From positions 248,001-312,000 of the forward strand of contig NZ_JACJUG010000002.1 of the NCBI RefSeq assembly GCF_014174515.1: a stretch of 64,000 nucleotides of DNA. The letters are read 5' to 3'. Numbering within the stretch: the first letter of the stretch is position 1; each line of letters opens with the position of its first letter. Positions 61,372-64,000 of the stretch are shown here, one piece after another. A program made the translations under genes and the position numbers. The DNA is from Mitsuaria sp. WAJ17. GTDB taxonomy: Bacteria > Pseudomonadota > Gammaproteobacteria > Burkholderiales > Burkholderiaceae_C. Below the pieces are notes generated by a model, which saw only the letters and a program-made list of their open reading frames with translations, was not told the origin of the DNA and did not search any database.

Positions 61372-63411
61372 TCAGGCGCAGCAGACCGCACGGGCCTCGC
61401 TTCGCTTGCGCGCCAGCAAGGCCTCGTCGCAGCGGGGACAGAACTCATGGTGGCCGCTGAGGTAGCCGTGGGTCGGGCAGATGGAGAAGGTCGGCGTGAC
61501 CGTGATGTAGGGCAGGCGGAATCGCGACAGCGAGCGCCGCACCAACTCGCGGCAGGCCTCGCTGCTGGACAGAGCTTCGTTCATGTAGAGATGCAGCACC
61601 GTGCCGCCGGTGTACTTGCGCTGCAGCTCGTCCTGGCGCTCGAGCGCCTCGAAGGGGTCGTCGGTGAAGCCCACCGGCAGCTGCGAGCTGTTGGTGTAGT
61701 AGGGCTGCTCCGGGCTCCCGGCCTGCAGAATGCTGGGGAAGCGCCTGCGGTCTTCCTTGGCGAATCGGTAGGTCGTGCCTTCGGCCGGCGTGGCCTCAAG
61801 GTTGTAGAGGTGGCCGGTTTGCTCCTGGAACTCGACCATGCGCGATCGCACGTGGTCCAGCAGGCGCAAGGCCAGGGCATGGCCGGCGGGCGTGGTGATG
61901 TCCTCGCGGTCGGCACTGAAGTTGCGGACCATCTCGTTGATGCCATTGACCCCCAGCGTGGAGAAATGGTTGCGCAGTGTGCCCAGGTAGCGGCGCGTGT
62001 AGGGGAACAGGCCTTCGTCCATCAGGCGCTGGATCACCTTGCGCTTGATCTCGAGGCTGTCACGCCCGAGCTCCAGCAGGCGGTCCAGTGCCGCCAGCAG
62101 GCCGGCCTCGTCACCGGCATGCTGGTGGCCCAGCCGGGCGCAGTTGATGGTGACGACGCCCAGCGATCCGGTCTGCTCCGCCGAACCGAAAAGACCGTTG
62201 CCCCGCTTGAGAAGCTCGCGCAGGTCCAGCTGCAGACGGCAGCACATGGAGCGCACCATATTCGGCTGCAGCTCCGAGTTCAGGAAATTCTGGAAATAGG
62301 GCAGGCCGTAGCGGGCCGTCATCTCGAACAGGGCCTGGGCATTGGGGCTGTCCCAGTCGAAGTCGGGCGTGATGTTGTAGGTGGGAATAGGGAAGGTGAA
62401 GGCTCGGCCCTTGGCATCGCCGGCCATCATGACTTCGATGTAGGCGCGGTTGATCAGGTCCATCTCGGCCTGCAGCTCGCCGTAGCAGAAGGGCATTTCC
62501 TGTCCGCCGATCATGGGCACCTGCTCGCGCAGGTCCTGCGGGCAGACCCAGTCGAAGGTCAGGTTGGTGAAGGGCGTCTGCGTGCCCCAGCGCGAGGGTA
62601 CGTTGAGGTTGTAGATCAGCTCCTGCAGGGCCTGGCGGACCTCTGCATGGCCCAGCCCGTCCTTGCGCACGTAGGGCGCCAGATAGGTGTCGAAGCTGGA
62701 GAAGGCCTGGGCGCCGGCCCACTCGTTCTGCAGGGTGCCCAGGAAGTTGACGATCTGGCCGATTGCGCTGCTGAGGTGCTGGGGCGGCCCTGACTCGACC
62801 TTGCCCGGGACTCCGTTGAGCCCCTCGTTGAGCAGGGTGCGAAGCGACCAGCCGGCGCAGTAGCCGCTGAGCATGTCCAGGTCATGGATGTGCAGGTCTG
62901 CCTCGCGATGGGCCTGGCCGATCTCGGGCGGGTAGACCTGGTCCAGCCAATAGTTGGCCACGACCTTGCCGGAGACGTTGAGGATCAGGCCGCCCAGGCT
63001 CCATCCCTGATTGGCATTGGCCTTGATGCGCCAGTCCTGCTGGCCAAGGTACTCGTCCATGGTGGCCTGCACATCGACCAGCGTCTGCCTGGTCTTGCGC
63101 AGGCTGCGGTGCTGTTCCCTGTAGACGGCATAGGCGCGCAGGGTGCGACGCAGTCCGGCTGCGAACAGGGCCGCCTCTACCGCGTCCTGGATCTGTTCCA
63201 CGCCAGGCTCGGCGGGAAGCGCGGGCAGCACCGCTTCTTCAACCAGCCGGCAGGCCTTCGCGCCATCCAGTTCGCCCGTGGCGGCGCCAGCGCGGCTGAG
63301 CGCCCCGACGATCTTCCCGGCATCAAAGCGTACCTGCTGCCCGTCGCGCTTGCGAACGTAGCGCAGGGCGCCCGCCGCACGGGCGAGCTCCTGTGAATGA
63401 GTCAAGGTCAT
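61372..63411 (-). CDS. nrdD: Anaerobic ribonucleoside-triphosphate reductase, large part
   Basis: 679 residues of class III reductase: N-terminal ATP cone (YVRKRDGQQVRFDAGKIVGAL), the barrel with thiyl-site cysteines (VRSMCCRLQLDL, VTINCARLGH), and the zinc site (ICPTHGYLSGHHEFCPRC) near the end. The chain stops 14 residues after the zinc site without a glycyl-radical loop, which is supplied by the next gene. Makes deoxynucleotides without oxygen. ATG 63411 is chosen because the ATP cone begins there. Confidence 0.93.
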   Translation of the reverse strand: MTLTHSQELARAAGALRYVRKRDGQQVRFDAGKIVGALSRAGAATGELDGAKACRLVEEAVLPALPAEPGVEQIQDAVEAALFAAGLRRTLRAYAVYREQHRSLRKTRQTLVDVQATMDEYLGQQDWRIKANANQGWSLGGLILNVSGKVVANYWLDQVYPPEIGQAHREADLHIHDLDMLSGYCAGWSLRTLLNEGLNGVPGKVESGPPQHLSSAIGQIVNFLGTLQNEWAGAQAFSSFDTYLAPYVRKDGLGHAEVRQALQELIYNLNVPSRWGTQTPFTNLTFDWVCPQDLREQVPMIGGQEMPFCYGELQAEMDLINRAYIEVMMAGDAKGRAFTFPIPTYNITPDFDWDSPNAQALFEMTARYGLPYFQNFLNSELQPNMVRSMCCRLQLDLRELLKRGNGLFGSAEQTGSLGVVTINCARLGHQHAGDEAGLLAALDRLLELGRDSLEIKRKVIQRLMDEGLFPYTRRYLGTLRNHFSTLGVNGINEMVRNFSADREDITTPAGHALALRLLDHVRSRMVEFQEQTGHLYNLEATPAEGTTYRFAKEDRRRFPSILQAGSPEQPYYTNSSQLPVGFTDDPFEALERQDELQRKYTGGTVLHLYMNEALSSSEACRELVRRSLSRFRLPYITVTPTFSICPTHGYLSGHHEFCPRCDEALLARKRSEARAVCCA

Positions 63412-63511
63412 GCTCTCGCTGTCTGGCAGCTGGCAGCACGCGCCCGCACTGCCGCTGGATGGGGGGCAGGCGCCACGGATGTCTTCCTCCTTGTGGCGTG
63501 TCTGCTGTGAT

Positions 63512-63558
63512 GCACTACATATAGTGCCACCAATGCAATTGACGACTAGATGTAGTGC
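63512..63558 (-). promoter_or_regulatory. Tandem NrdR boxes upstream of nrdD
   Basis: GCACTACATATAGTGC (63512-63527, 13/16 to the NrdR consensus) and CGACTAGATGTAGTGC (63543-63558, 11/16), 31 bases apart, which is three helical turns, the known NrdR arrangement. They lie 100-150 bases before the nrdD start. nrdR itself is outside the window. The rest of 63412-63778 holds no gene. Confidence 0.8.
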
Positions 63559-63778
63559 TCGCATCCTGCCCATTCACCGGCGCAAGGACTCTGATCCAAC
63601 GCAAATGACGGCATGAAGCCGTCCCCTGAATCCAGCTGGCCGGCAGTGCCCGATGATCGCGGGCGCGCATGAGCTGCCTGGTCAGCAGGGGCACCGGACG
63701 GCTGCCGACACATGGGTGGGGTCGCTCCGGTGCATGTAGCCGTGGTGCGCATTCATGGCGTTAGTTGGTTTTTTCGGG

Positions 63779-64000
63779 TCAGATGGCGCCCATCGCCTCC
63801 GCCCAATCAAGCACCAGCGCTTCGATCTGGGCACGATCCAAGGCGGGCTCCAGTTCTTCTGCCTCGGCGTACCCGCCTGTTGGCATGGCGCGAAGCCCCT
63901 GCTCGGAGTCAGTCCAGGTGAAGCGCGCCGTGCAGGCAGGGCAGCCCAGGTGATGCCCGGCGCGCGCGCTGCGCGTGCGAACCAGAGTCGGTCCGCAGAC
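63779..64000 (-). CDS. C-terminal end of an unknown protein (cut by window edge)
   Basis: 74 codons are visible and the gene continues beyond the right edge. VCGPTLVR and LGCPACTARFTWT suggest a zinc ribbon (CxxC knuckles), followed by an acidic helical tail (ALVLDWAEAMGAI). I do not recognise the family. Confidence 0.45.
   Translation of the reverse strand, partial: VCGPTLVRTRSARAGHHLGCPACTARFTWTDSEQGLRAMPTGGYAEAEELEPALDRAQIEALVLDWAEAMGAI

Noticed and set aside
1..64000. CRISPR arrays, tRNA or rRNA genes, prophage or insertion sequences
   Set aside because: I looked for direct-repeat arrays, cloverleaf-like segments and transposase motifs and found none convincing.

Overview
The window looks like chromosomal DNA of a high-GC betaproteobacterium of the order Burkholderiales, most like the Roseateles/Rubrivivax/Leptothrix (Sphaerotilaceae-type) group. 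This is inferred from strong G/C codon bias, the mdh-GntR-sdhCDAB-sdhE-gltA block, the AcnB type, and the UbiTUV, NnrS and NrdR gene sets. No rRNA, tRNA, CRISPR array, prophage or intact insertion sequence was seen. Both ends cut genes.

Layout. 1-4.7 kb: a giant Ser/Thr kinase-ATPase-GAF-GGDEF regulator, cut by the left edge. 5.1-17.7 kb: a TCA-cycle block (acnB, a CitE-like lyase, mdh, a GntR regulator, sdhCDAB, sdhE, gltA) interrupted by a VapBC toxin-antitoxin pair and a secreted unknown. 17.9-27.8 kb: housekeeping and small regulatory genes (CoA pyrophosphatase, CobD-like, SDR, pseudouridine synthase, phosphatase, an MFS exporter with its own Cys-rich HTH regulator, a TPR protein, a tandem-PAS diguanylate cyclase, a thioesterase and a TlpA-like redoxin). 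27.8-34.5 kb: an unusual operon joining an RND efflux pump to thioredoxin, OsmC and two YgaP-type membrane proteins, divergent from an ArsR repressor and a rhodanese. One palindrome sits inside the pump promoter, which suggests a sulfur-species stress system.

34.6-37.4 kb: a PotD-like binding protein translationally coupled to a Cache-HAMP-GGDEF enzyme, a probable polyamine-to-c-di-GMP sensor. 37.4-49.5 kb: an anaerobic/nitric-oxide region: DUF2249-NnrS-NsrR-CcoG-MIP18-NnrS-like behind an FNR-type box, then ubiU-ubiV-ubiT-ipdC, a Crp/Fnr regulator and a PilJ-domain nitrate-sensor-like protein. An NsrR-type palindrome separates ubiU from the Crp/Fnr gene. 49.5-54.3 kb: a copper-resistance operon behind a CueR-like promoter, ending in a decayed CusA tail. 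54.4-60.3 kb: an orphan modA and a trehalose module (GH15, membrane-anchored OtsA, OtsB). 60.4-63.6 kb: anaerobic ribonucleotide reductase whose glycyl-radical loop is encoded by a separate 64-residue gene, behind two NrdR boxes.

A 16-base word, GGGGTCAGGTCTTGCC, recurs about ten times (two exact, the rest with one or two mismatches), mostly inside genes and often spelled with codons rare for this genome. It is not explained by any annotated feature.
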